A stretch of DNA of 64,000 bases from Streptomyces flavotricini (GTDB lineage Bacteria > Actinomycetota > Actinomycetes > Streptomycetales > Streptomycetaceae): the NCBI RefSeq assembly GCF_020639365.1, contig NZ_JAINUL010000001.1, positions 379,437-443,436 of the forward strand, given 5' to 3'. Positions 42,866 to 51,330 of the stretch are shown one piece after another. The number at the start of each line of letters is the position of its first letter. Position 1 is the first letter of the stretch. The notes beneath the pieces are model-generated. The model saw only the letters and a program-made list of their open reading frames with translations, was not told the origin of the DNA and did not search any database. Both the position numbers and the translations under genes were made by a program.

Positions 42866-45264
42866 TCACTCACGAGAACTTCGCGACCGAGCCCTGGCAG
42901 CTGCGCGAGACCGCCCTCGACCTCGACGTCCTCGCGCAGAGCGAATCCGTGTTCGCCCAGTCCAACGGTCATCTCGGCTGGCGCGGCAACCTCGACGAAG
43001 GGGAGCCCCACGGCCTGCCGGGCTCCTACCTCAACAGCGTCTACGCGAGCCGGCCGCTCCCCTACGCCGAGGCCGGGTACGGGTATCCGGAGTCGGGGCA
43101 GACGACCGTCAACGTCACCGACGGCAAGGTCATCCGGCTGCTCGTCGACGACCACCCCTTCGACCTGCGCTACGGCGAACTCCTCGCGCACGAAAGGGTC
43201 CTGGACTTCCGCACCGGTGTCCTGAGCCGGTCCGCGGAGTGGACCACGCCCTCCGGGCGCACCGTACGCCTGACCTCGCACCGCATGGTCTCCCTCGCGC
43301 AGCGGGCCGTCGCGGCGATCTCGTACAGCGTCGAGACCGTCAACGGCCCGGCCACCATCGCCGTGCAGTCCGAGCTCGTCGCCAACGAGCAGCTGCCCAC
43401 CGCGTCCGGCGACCCGCGCATGGCCGCCGCCGTCGAATCCCCGCTGCTCCCCGAGGAGCACTACGCGCACGACACCCGGCTGCGCCTCGTCCACCGTACG
43501 GCCACGAGCGGGCAGCGCGTCGCGGTGGCGGCCGACCACATCGTGCGGGGCCCCGCCGGTACGGCCTGGGCCGCCGAGAGCGAACCGGACGTCGCCCGGC
43601 TGACCGTGACCGCCACCCTCGAACCCGGACAGCGGCTCGAGCTCGTCAAGTTCGTGGCCTACGGCTGGTCGGCGGAGCGCTCCCTGCCCGCCGTACGCGA
43701 CCAGGTGGAAGGCGGGCTGGCAGGAGCCCGCACCACGGGATGGCAGGGGCTGCTCGACGCACAGCGGGCCTGCCTGGACGAGTTCTGGTCCTCTGCCGAC
43801 GTCGAGGTGGAGGGCGACGAAGAGGTCCAGCAGGCGGTCCGGTTCGGCCTCTTCCACCTCTACCAGGCTTCCGCGCGCGGCGAGCGGCGTCCCATCCCTG
43901 CCAAGGGCCTCACGGGCACCGGCTACGACGGCCACGCCTTCTGGGACACCGAGTCCTTCGTCCTGCCCGTCCTCACGCACACCGCACCGTACGCCGTCGC
44001 CTCCGCGCTCGCCTGGCGGCATTCCACGCTCCCCCGCGCACTGGAGCGCGCCCGTCAACTCGGTCTGGACGGAGCGGCGTTCCCCTGGCGCACGATCAAC
44101 GGCGACGAGTGCTCGGCCTACTGGCCCGCCGGAACCGTCGCCTTCCACGTCAACGCCGACATCGCCGCGGCCGTAGAGCGGTACGTGTTCGCCACCGGCG
44201 ACCGGGAGTTCTACCGCGGTCCCGGACTCGACCTGCTGGTGCACACCGCGCGGCTCTGGCGCTCGCTCGGCCACTTCGACGCCGACGGCGCCTTCCACAT
44301 CGACGGGGTCACCGGTCCCGACGAGTACAGCGCCATCGCACGCGACAACCTCTACACCAACGCCATGGCCCGGCGGAACCTCCGCGCCGCGGCGGACGCC
44401 GTATCGCGCCATCCGGACCGGGCCCCGGACCTCGGCGTCGGCGCCGAGGAGGTCGCGGACTGGCGCAACACCGCGGCGCGGACGGCCATCCCCTACAACC
44501 AGCGGCTCCAGGTGCACGAGCAGTCGGACGGCTTCACGGACCAGGAGCCCTGGGACTTCGACGGCACCTCCGAGGACCAGTACCCGCTGCTGCTGCACTT
44601 CCCGTACTTCGACCTGTACCGCAAGCAGGTCGTCAAGCAGGCGGACCTGGTCCTGGCCATGTTCACGTGCCCGGACGAGTTCACCGCCGAGGAGAAGGCC
44701 CGCAACTTCGCCTACTACGAGCAGCTGACGGTCAGGGACTCCTCCCTCTCCGCCTGCTGCCAGGCCGTGCTCGCCGCCGAGACCGGCCACCTGCGCCTCG
44801 CCTGGGCCTATACCCGCGAGGCGGCGCTGATGGACCTGGACGACCTCGAACACAACACGCGGGACGGCCTCCACATGGCCTCGCTCGCCGGCACCTGGAT
44901 CGCCCTGGTCCAGGGCCTCGGCGGGCTGCGCCGCATCCGTCCGGCCCCGGAGACAGCCCCGCAGGACCGGCCGTCCGGGTTCCCGCAGGCCGCGGGAGCG
45001 GAGGCACCGGTACGCTTCGCGCCGCGCCTGCCGTCCTCGCTGACCCGGCTGGCCTTCAACATCCGTGTCCAGGAGCGGCGGATCCGCATCGACTTGGGCC
45101 GGTCGACGGCCCGCTACGCGCTCCTGTCCGGAGGGCCGCTCACCGTGCTGCATCACGGCACCCGGGTCGCGCTCACCATGGACGCGCCGACGGACCTGCC
45201 CGTCCCGCCCGCGCCCGACTCGCCCGAACCCCGCCAGCCCAAGGGCCGCGCGCCCGGCACCTGA
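42862..45264 (+). CDS. Glycoside hydrolase family 65 protein (disaccharide phosphorylase)
   Basis: About 800 residues from ATG 42862. The N-terminal beta-sandwich has QSNGHLGWRGNLDEGEPHGL and GSYLNSVYASRPLPYAE. The (alpha/alpha)6 barrel contains GYDGHAFWDTESFVLPVL, DGAAFPWRTINGDECSAYWP, and HIDGVTGPDEYSAIARDNLYTN with the catalytic acid at about E488. KQADLVLAMF and NFAYYEQLTVRDSSLS are late family segments; a Pro-rich tail ends it. GH65 phosphorylases split trehalose, maltose or kojibiose with phosphate to give beta-glucose-1-phosphate. Which sugar is used is not clear. It ends the four-gene operon. Confidence 0.92.
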   Translation: MITHENFATEPWQLRETALDLDVLAQSESVFAQSNGHLGWRGNLDEGEPHGLPGSYLNSVYASRPLPYAEAGYGYPESGQTTVNVTDGKVIRLLVDDHPFDLRYGELLAHERVLDFRTGVLSRSAEWTTPSGRTVRLTSHRMVSLAQRAVAAISYSVETVNGPATIAVQSELVANEQLPTASGDPRMAAAVESPLLPEEHYAHDTRLRLVHRTATSGQRVAVAADHIVRGPAGTAWAAESEPDVARLTVTATLEPGQRLELVKFVAYGWSAERSLPAVRDQVEGGLAGARTTGWQGLLDAQRACLDEFWSSADVEVEGDEEVQQAVRFGLFHLYQASARGERRPIPAKGLTGTGYDGHAFWDTESFVLPVLTHTAPYAVASALAWRHSTLPRALERARQLGLDGAAFPWRTINGDECSAYWPAGTVAFHVNADIAAAVERYVFATGDREFYRGPGLDLLVHTARLWRSLGHFDADGAFHIDGVTGPDEYSAIARDNLYTNAMARRNLRAAADAVSRHPDRAPDLGVGAEEVADWRNTAARTAIPYNQRLQVHEQSDGFTDQEPWDFDGTSEDQYPLLLHFPYFDLYRKQVVKQADLVLAMFTCPDEFTAEEKARNFAYYEQLTVRDSSLSACCQAVLAAETGHLRLAWAYTREAALMDLDDLEHNTRDGLHMASLAGTWIALVQGLGGLRRIRPAPETAPQDRPSGFPQAAGAEAPVRFAPRLPSSLTRLAFNIRVQERRIRIDLGRSTARYALLSGGPLTVLHHGTRVALTMDAPTDLPVPPAPDSPEPRQPKGRAPGT

Positions 45265-45303
45265 GCTGCGCGACAGGGCGCGCGGATGCCGGCCCGGGCC
45301 GGC

Positions 45304-45984
45304 TCAGGCCCGCTCAGGACCGGCCGCGGCCACGCGCGGGGGCCACGCCGCGGGGTCCAGCAGCCCCAGGACGTAGGCGCGGGCGATCAGAGCGGGGCGG
45401 TTGGGTACGTCGAGCCTTCGGCAGAGGCGGGTCACGTGGTAGTTGACCCCGTCGACGGTGAGACCCACCTCGCGGGCGATGGCCGATCCCGCCGCCCCCG
45501 CCGCGACGAGCGGCAGGATGCGCGCCTCCTGGAGGCTCAGGCCGTCGGCCGGGTCCTCCGGAGGCAGCTCGGACCGGCCTCCGCCCGGTTCCCCGGTCAG
45601 CTCCTCGGTCAGCGAGACCAGCAGGCGGGGGACGTCGTCCTGCGGGTCGGAGACCGGTTCGACGGTGACCCGGCCGTGGCGGGCCGTACCCCGGACCTGC
45701 CAGGTCACTTCGACCGGGTAGCGGGACCTGCGGCGCGAACGCAGGGCTTCGTCCAGTCTGCGCAGTTGCCGGTCGTTGGTCGGAGTGAGGATGTCGAGGA
45801 GCCGGCGCCCTTCCAGTTTTCCGGGTTGGAGCTGCCACGCGGAGGCGAACGCGGGGTTCGCGCCGAGGATCAGGCCGTACGCGTCGCTGATCGCCAGCGC
45901 CACGGGCGCCCGGTCGAACAGACTGACGAAACGCGACCGCCAGGCCGTCGCCGCCTCGCCCAACGCCTGCCCTGACGGCTCCAT
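45304..45984 (-). CDS. PAS domain LuxR-type transcriptional regulator
   Basis: About 226 residues from ATG 45984 behind GAGGGGGAG; a longer frame to 46044 lacks a good site. Residues ~18-125 form a PAS fold: SLFDRAPVALAISDAYGLIL, GANPAFASAWQLQPGKLEG, RRLLDILTP. The C-terminal LuxR helix-turn-helix reads LSLQEARILPLVAAGAAGSA, IAREVGLTVDGVNYHVTRLC, RRLDVPNRPALIARAYVLGLL. The PAS domain may sense a small ligand or redox state. It is divergent from the CYP102-type gene, with 155 bases between, and is its likely regulator. Confidence 0.87.
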   Translation of the reverse strand: MEPSGQALGEAATAWRSRFVSLFDRAPVALAISDAYGLILGANPAFASAWQLQPGKLEGRRLLDILTPTNDRQLRRLDEALRSRRRSRYPVEVTWQVRGTARHGRVTVEPVSDPQDDVPRLLVSLTEELTGEPGGGRSELPPEDPADGLSLQEARILPLVAAGAAGSAIAREVGLTVDGVNYHVTRLCRRLDVPNRPALIARAYVLGLLDPAAWPPRVAAAGPERA

Positions 45985-46095
45985 CACGGGCTCCCCCTCT
46001 GCCACGGCCGAAGGCCTCCGATCAAGGCCCGGAACGGAAAACACCCCTACAAGAATAGGTAGTCGCCGTACGCCATCGCCCCGGCGGCCGCGTCA

Positions 46096-46112
46096 CCGTG
46101 GACACACCACGG
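46096..46112. promoter_or_regulatory. Candidate operator upstream of the P450 gene
   Basis: CCGTGG-ACACA-CCACGG, a perfect 6-bp inverted repeat, is 27 bases before the P450 start in the divergent gap with the LuxR gene. Seen directly; role inferred. Confidence 0.4.
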
Positions 46113-46139
46113 CTGACGTGACCAGAAGAGGCAGACGCC

Positions 46140-49100
46140 ATGAATGAATCGCACACCACCGGACCCGGACCCCTCGACGACGCCGCCGCGCACCCGCCGG
46201 TCGTCGACGTGAGCGACTCGGGGATGACGAGCACCCCGCTGCAGACGGCCATGGGGCACGCGCGCCGGCTCGGTCCGGTCTTCGTCCAGCGCTTCCACGA
46301 CCGGGAGACCGTGTTCGTGAGCTCGGCGGCTCTGGTCGAGGAACTCTCCGACGAGCAGCGCTTCGTCAAGGGCATCGGCCCGGCGCTGGAGAACGTGCGC
46401 GAGGTCGCCGCCGACGGCCTGTTCACCGCCTACAACGACGAGCCCAACTGGGCGAAGGCGCACGACATCCTGCTCCCTGCCTTCGCCCTCACCTCGATGC
46501 GCACCTACCACCCGCACATGCTGCGGGTCGCCAAGCGGCTCATCGGCTCCTGGGACGCCCGGTTCACCGCGGGCACCGACGTTTCGGCCCCGGTGGAGGT
46601 CGCCGAGGACATGACCCGGATGACCCTGGACACCATCGGCCTGTCCGGCTTCGGCTACGACTTCGCCTCCTTCGAGCGGGAGCGGGCGCACCCCTTCGTC
46701 CAGGCACTCGTCCGGGCCCTCGCCCACAGCCAGGCCAAACTCGGCCGGGTGCCCGGCTCCGACCACACGGCGGAGGACGGGGCTTTCGCCGAGGACGCCG
46801 CCTACCTGGCCCGGGTCGTCGACGAGGTGATCGAGCAGCGCAAGGCGTCCGGGGACACCTCCACGGACGATCTGCTGGGCCTGATGCTGGGCTCCCCGCA
46901 TCCCCGGTCCGGCGAGGTGCTCGACGAGGCGAACATCAGGAACCAGGTGATCACGTTCCTGATCGCGGGCCACGAGACGACCTCGGGCGCGCTGTCGTTC
47001 GCGCTGTACCACCTCATGAAGAACCCGGCGGTGCTGCACCTGGCCCAGGCCGAGACCGACGCGCTGTGGGGCGAGGACCCCGACCCCGAGCCCTCCTTCG
47101 AGGACGTCGGCAGGCTGCGCTACGTACGGCAGGTCCTGGGCGAGACGCTGCGGCTGTGGCCGACCGCCGCGGCGTTCGCACGCGAGGCGCGCGCCGACAC
47201 CGTGATCGGCGGCCGATACCCGGTCAGGGCGGGGCAGCGGATGCTGGTGCTGACCCCGATGCTGCACCGCGACCCGGTGTGGGGCGACAACGTCGAGGAG
47301 TTCGACCCGGACCGGTTCGCCGCCGAGGCGGAGGCGGCCCGTTCCCCGCACGCGTACAAGCCGTTCGGGACCGGGGAACGCGCCTGCATCGGAAGGCAGT
47401 TCGCCCTCCACGAGGCAACGATGCTGCTGGGCATGCTGGTGCACCGCTACCGCTTCCTCGACCACGGGCGGTACGAGCTGCGCATCAAGGAGACGCTCAC
47501 GCTCAAGCCCGACGGGTTCACGCTGTCCCTGGCCCGGCGTACCCCGGCCGACCGCTCGCGCAACCGTGCGGCCCTCGGGGCGGTCCTCCCGGCCGGCCGC
47601 GGGGAAGACGTCGAGGCGCCGACGCCGGGCACCACCCCCACCCGGGCCGTTCCCGGTACGAAGCTGACGCTGCTGCACGGATCCAACTTCGGCACCTGCC
47701 GCACGTACGCGGAAGAACTGGCCGAAACGGCAGCGGAACTGGGCTTCGAGGCGCGTGTCGCGCCCCTCGACGCCCACCGTGACGGCGGGCTGCCGACGGA
47801 CGGGCCGCTGGTCGTCGTCGCGGCTTCGTACAACGGACGGCCCACCGACGACGCGGCCGGGTTCGTCTCCTGGCTGACGCAGGCGGGACCCGGCGCCGCG
47901 GAAGGCGCGCGCTACGCCGTCCTGGGCGTCGGGGACCGCAACTGGGCCGCCACCTACCAGCAGGTACCCGCGTTCATCGACGCCCGCCTCGCCTCGGCGG
48001 GTGCGGAGCGGCTGATGGACCGAGCCGAGGCCGACGCCTCCGGGGACCTCGCGGGAGCGGTACGCGGCTTCACCGCCGCCCTGCGCCGTTCGCTGCTGGA
48101 GCGCTACGGGGACCCGGCGTCCGTGGCCCCCTCCCGGACGGCGGAATCACCCGGCCCGGCGTACGACGTCGCCGAGATCACGGAGGGGCCGCTCGACGCG
48201 CTGGCCCGTCGCCACGACCTCCGGCCGATGACGGTGACGCAGACCGGGGACCTCGCCGACCTGGGCCACCCGGCGGGCAGGTCGAAGCGCTTCCTGCGCG
48301 TCAGGCTTCCCGAAGGGGTCCGCTACCGCACCGCCGACCACCTCGCCGTCCTCCCGGCCAACGACCCCGACCAGGTGGAGCGGGCGGCCCGGGTCCTGGG
48401 CGCCGACCCGGGCACGGTGCTGAACATCCGGGCCCACCGCCCCGGCCGGACCACCCTGCCGCTCGACCGCCCCGTCACCGTGGGCGAGCTGCTCGCCCGG
48501 TACGTCGAGCTGCAGGCCCCGGTGTCGGCCGAGCAGGCGGCGGTCCTCGCGGCGCACAACCCGTGCCCGCCGGAGCAGGCCGCGCTGGAACGGATCGCGG
48601 CGGAGGCGGCGGGAGCCGACGGAGCCCGCCCGGGTTCCCTCGTGGACCTCGTCGAGGCGCACCCCGCGCTGCGGGGCCGGCTGCCGTGGCCCGTACTGCT
48701 GGAACTGCTGGAGCCGATGCGGCTCCGCCACTACTCCATCTCCTCGTCCCCGTCGGCAGGTCCGGAGCGCGCGGACCTGATGATCTCGCTGCTGGAAGCG
48801 CCCCACCGCTCCGGCCGGGACGGCGTGTTCCGCGGGGTGGGCTCCTCGTACCTGCACCGGGTGCGTCCCGGCGACACGGTCCTCGCCCGGGTGCAGCCGT
48901 GCCGGGAGGACTTCCGCGTGCCGCACGACGAGCGGACCCCGGTCATCATGATCGGCGCGGGTACCGGCCTCGCGCCCTTCCGGGGGGCGATCGCCGACCG
49001 TCGCGCGCTGCGTGCGTCGGGAGCCGAACTGGCGCCCGCGCTGTGCTACTTCGGCTGCGACCACCCGGATGTGGACTACCTCCACCGGGCGGAGCTGGAG

Positions 49101-49400
49101 GACGCCGAGCGCCACGGCGCCGTGTCCATGCGCCCCGCCTTCTCGCTGGCGCCCGAAGGCGAGGTCCGCTTCGTACAGCACCGGATCGAGGCGGAGGGCG
49201 AGGAGGTCTGGCGGCTGACCGAGGCGGGCGCCCGCATCCACGTCTGCGGGGACGGCTCCCGCATGGCCCCGGGCGTCCGCGAAGCGTTCCGGCGGCTGTA
49301 CGTCCGGTACAGCGGGAAGGACGGGTCGACGGCCTCGGAGTGGCTCCAGGGACTGGTGGCTGACGGCCGGTACGTGGAGGACGTCTACGTGGGCGGCTGA
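46140..49400 (+). CDS. Self-sufficient cytochrome P450-NADPH reductase fusion (CYP102 type)
   Basis: About 1086 residues from ATG 46140. The haem domain (1-~475) has GLFTAYNDEPNWAKAHDILL, I-helix LIAGHETTSGALSFALYHL (~277), ETLRLWPTAAAFAREA, and the haem loop KPFGTGERACIGRQF with ligand C416. An FMN flavodoxin domain starts near 507 (LTLLHGSNFGTCRTYAEELA). The FAD/NADPH part has the FAD contact RHYSISSSP near 860 and VIMIGAGTGLAPFRG near 940. It hydroxylates fatty acids or related chains using NADPH without a separate reductase. In S. coelicolor the comparable protein is CYP102B1. It has no signal peptide. Next to an NADPH-generating operon. Confidence 0.95.
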   Translation: MNESHTTGPGPLDDAAAHPPVVDVSDSGMTSTPLQTAMGHARRLGPVFVQRFHDRETVFVSSAALVEELSDEQRFVKGIGPALENVREVAADGLFTAYNDEPNWAKAHDILLPAFALTSMRTYHPHMLRVAKRLIGSWDARFTAGTDVSAPVEVAEDMTRMTLDTIGLSGFGYDFASFERERAHPFVQALVRALAHSQAKLGRVPGSDHTAEDGAFAEDAAYLARVVDEVIEQRKASGDTSTDDLLGLMLGSPHPRSGEVLDEANIRNQVITFLIAGHETTSGALSFALYHLMKNPAVLHLAQAETDALWGEDPDPEPSFEDVGRLRYVRQVLGETLRLWPTAAAFAREARADTVIGGRYPVRAGQRMLVLTPMLHRDPVWGDNVEEFDPDRFAAEAEAARSPHAYKPFGTGERACIGRQFALHEATMLLGMLVHRYRFLDHGRYELRIKETLTLKPDGFTLSLARRTPADRSRNRAALGAVLPAGRGEDVEAPTPGTTPTRAVPGTKLTLLHGSNFGTCRTYAEELAETAAELGFEARVAPLDAHRDGGLPTDGPLVVVAASYNGRPTDDAAGFVSWLTQAGPGAAEGARYAVLGVGDRNWAATYQQVPAFIDARLASAGAERLMDRAEADASGDLAGAVRGFTAALRRSLLERYGDPASVAPSRTAESPGPAYDVAEITEGPLDALARRHDLRPMTVTQTGDLADLGHPAGRSKRFLRVRLPEGVRYRTADHLAVLPANDPDQVERAARVLGADPGTVLNIRAHRPGRTTLPLDRPVTVGELLARYVELQAPVSAEQAAVLAAHNPCPPEQAALERIAAEAAGADGARPGSLVDLVEAHPALRGRLPWPVLLELLEPMRLRHYSISSSPSAGPERADLMISLLEAPHRSGRDGVFRGVGSSYLHRVRPGDTVLARVQPCREDFRVPHDERTPVIMIGAGTGLAPFRGAIADRRALRASGAELAPALCYFGCDHPDVDYLHRAELEDAERHGAVSMRPAFSLAPEGEVRFVQHRIEAEGEEVWRLTEAGARIHVCGDGSRMAPGVREAFRRLYVRYSGKDGSTASEWLQGLVADGRYVEDVYVGG

Positions 49401-49748
49401 CGGGCGGCGGCCACCGGGCGCGCTGCGGCCGGAACAAGTGGGGCTCGATCGCGCACTGCTGACGCCCAGGACGTTCGCCCGCGGCGGGGTGACCGGGAAG
49501 CCACCGAGGAGTTTGCGTTCCGGCCCTCACCAGGGAATCGCGGCACGCGCGTAGGGGCGGATCACCGATTGCGCCGGGGTGCTGCGGTTTGCCGCTCGGG
49601 CGGGGGGCGGGAACCCCACGCTGTGGTCGGCCACAGCACACGCGCCGGACCGTGAGCCGCGAGAGGTCAGGCCGTGGTCGGGGTCGCGCACCGGGCGAGG
49701 GCGTCGGACCGAGGGACAGCGGCCGACGGCTGCGCGGGCCGGCCGTCG
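49401..49748. other. Intergenic stretch before the kdpB relic
   Basis: No gene recognised in these ~350 bases. Frames are short or lack a start site. The stretch passes into the kdpB-derived sequence without a clear edge and may contain more decayed sequence. Confidence 0.4.
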
Positions 49749-50325
49749 GCCATCGCCATCGCCGGCTTGGACCGCCTCGTCCAGCGCAACGTCCTGGCGA
49801 TGAGCGGCCGGGCCGTGGAAACGGCCGGCGAGTGAACACCCTGTTCCTCGACAAGACCGGCACCATCACCACCGGCAACCGCGAGGCCGAACGCCTCGTC
49901 TCGCTGCCCGGCGTCGACCACGGCGAGCACGCCGGGCGGTACGGCCTGACGGCGCCCGCGGAACACGAGCGGAGCGACCCGCGCTTCGTCCACTTCAGCG
50001 ACCGGACCCGGATGAGCGGCACCAACCTGAGCTGGGACAACGGCACCGGCTGCGCCATCCGCAGGGGCCGCGGCCGGTGCCGACGAGTACCTCGCCGAGA
50101 CCGCTCCCGAGGACGAACTCGCCTTGATCAAACGGGAGCAGGAGGGCGGAAAGCTCGTCGCGATGACGGGCGTCGGGCGACGGGCGTCGGCACGAACGAC
50201 GCGCCCGCGCCGGCACAGGCGGACGTCGGCGTGGCGATGAACACGGGCACCTCGGCGGCCAACGAGGCCGGGAACATGGTGGATCTCGACTCCAACCCCA
50301 CCAAGCTCATCGACCTCGTGGTCTG
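49749..50325 (+). pseudogene. kdpB: KdpB (K+-transporting P-type ATPase) relic
   Basis: Typical KdpB text is spread over frames and lacks large parts. One frame gives [26 protein letters not shown] and hits a stop at about 49835. One frame over, [22 protein letters not shown] follows, with the phosphorylation motif DKTGT. Later pieces are [12 protein letters not shown] (nucleotide domain), [29 protein letters not shown] in a third frame, and [37 protein letters not shown]. Native KdpB is about 690 residues; here the N-terminal membrane domain, much of the N domain and the C terminus are missing. kdpA, kdpC and kdpDE are absent nearby, so this is a scar of a lost kdp operon. Confidence 0.85.
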
Positions 50326-50429
50326 CGCCGTCCCGGGACCCGGATGGTCCCGGCGCACCGGCCGTCCGGGCTGACGATCCCGTGCGGGATGTCACGGGTG
50401 TCGGTCGTGGGTCCGACCGGCGTCCGGGT

Positions 50430-50966
50430 TCAGATCACGGCGAGCCGGTCCACCAGCAGCTCCACCCTCCGGTCGGCGTCCGCCTGCGGCAGCCGTCCCG
50501 AACGGGTCAGGGTCGCCAGCCCGTGCAGGGAGGCCCGGAACAGCGCGGTGAACAGCGCCGGGTGGACGTCGTCCCCGGCGGCCTCGCCGAGGTTCTCCAG
50601 CAGGGCGGCGATGGCGTCCTTGAGGGGCTCCGGGGTGTCCTCCTGCGCGAACGCCAGGCCGCCGTCGAGCTGGAACATGGCGTCGTAGACCGCCGGATTG
50701 CGTTCGGCGCAGTCCAGGTAGGTGCGGGCCAGGGTGGCGACCCGGGCGCGCGGGCCGTCCGCGGCGGAGGCCGCGGCTCTCAGCGCCGCGGCCATCTCGG
50801 CGGCGCCCTCGAGGGCGCCGGCGCCGATGATCTCGCGTTTGCCGCGGAAGTGGCTGTAGAGGACGGGCTGGCTGTACTCGATGCGCTCGGCGAGCCGGCG
50901 GGTGGTGACCGCGTCCCAGCCCCACGGGGCCCGGCGGCTCGGGGCCGTGATGCCGTTCTGGTACAT
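50430..50966 (-). pseudogene. TetR family regulator, N-terminally truncated
   Basis: The C-terminal part is good TetR sequence: GWDAVTTRRLAERIEYSQPV, LYSHFRGKREIIGAGALEGA, then ALRAAASAADGPRARVATLA and a long ligand domain. Before GWDAVTTR a TetR protein needs a first helix of ~20 residues (usually ...AARELxxxxG). Here the text instead runs into SRRAPWG and then into antisense of the DUF1772 gene. ATG 50966 in that antisense stretch could start a product lacking native helix 1. The junction lies near 50925-50945. The protein is unlikely to bind DNA normally. Confidence 0.7.
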
Positions 50967-51237
50967 CGGCTCGCTCGCCCTCGCCGCGTTCTGGGCCGTC
51001 GCCGGCCGGAACGCCGACGGCGCCGCCCTCGTCGTCACCGCCGCCGGGCTGCTGATCCTCAGCGTGGTGATGTCGATCCTGCTGCTCGTCCCGATCAACA
51101 ACCGGGTCAAGACCTGGACCGCCGAGGGGCTGCCGGCCGACTGGAAGCAGCAGATGAACCGCTGGGACCGCTTCCACTACGTCCGCGTCGCCGTCATCGT
51201 CGCCGCCTTCGCCCTGCTGGTCACCGCCCTTGCCTGA
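50950..51237 (+). pseudogene. DUF1772 (anthrone-oxygenase-like) membrane protein, N-terminally truncated
   Basis: About 95 residues from ATG 50950: MPFWYIGSLALAAFWAVAGR, then AGLLILSVVMSILLLVPINNRVK, DWKQQMNRWDRFHYVRVAVI. This is the last two thirds of a DUF1772 protein; the first helix and following loop (~50 residues) are missing. It is divergent from the truncated TetR gene, and both lose their 5' ends at the same place, which overlaps by a few bases. A single deletion that took out the divergent promoter region explains both. A short protein from ATG 50950 could still be made. Confidence 0.7.
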
Positions 51238-51273
51238 GCGCCTCCGCCGGCCTCCCCCGGAACGGGATACGGG

Positions 51274-51310
51274 TGATGGCCACGTCCCCGGGACGGGAAC
51301 GTGGCCATCA
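51274..51310. terminator. 12-bp hairpin between convergent genes
   Basis: TGATGGCCACGT (51274-51285) and ACGTGGCCATCA (51299-51310) form a perfect stem with a 13-base loop, between the DUF1772 remnant and the AMP-ligase gene. It can act in both directions. Confidence 0.75.
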
Positions 51311-51330
51311 TCATGAGGCCGGCCGGGCGG

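Noticed and set aside
45288..45303. A 16-base GC palindrome between the GH65 and LuxR genes as a terminator
   Set aside because: It has no loop of its own, so it cannot fold as a normal hairpin; the role is unclear.
42384..45446. A 1020-codon open frame on the plus strand
   Set aside because: It is an out-of-frame shadow of the HAD and GH65 genes, Arg/Pro-rich with no domain; both real frames have clear motifs.
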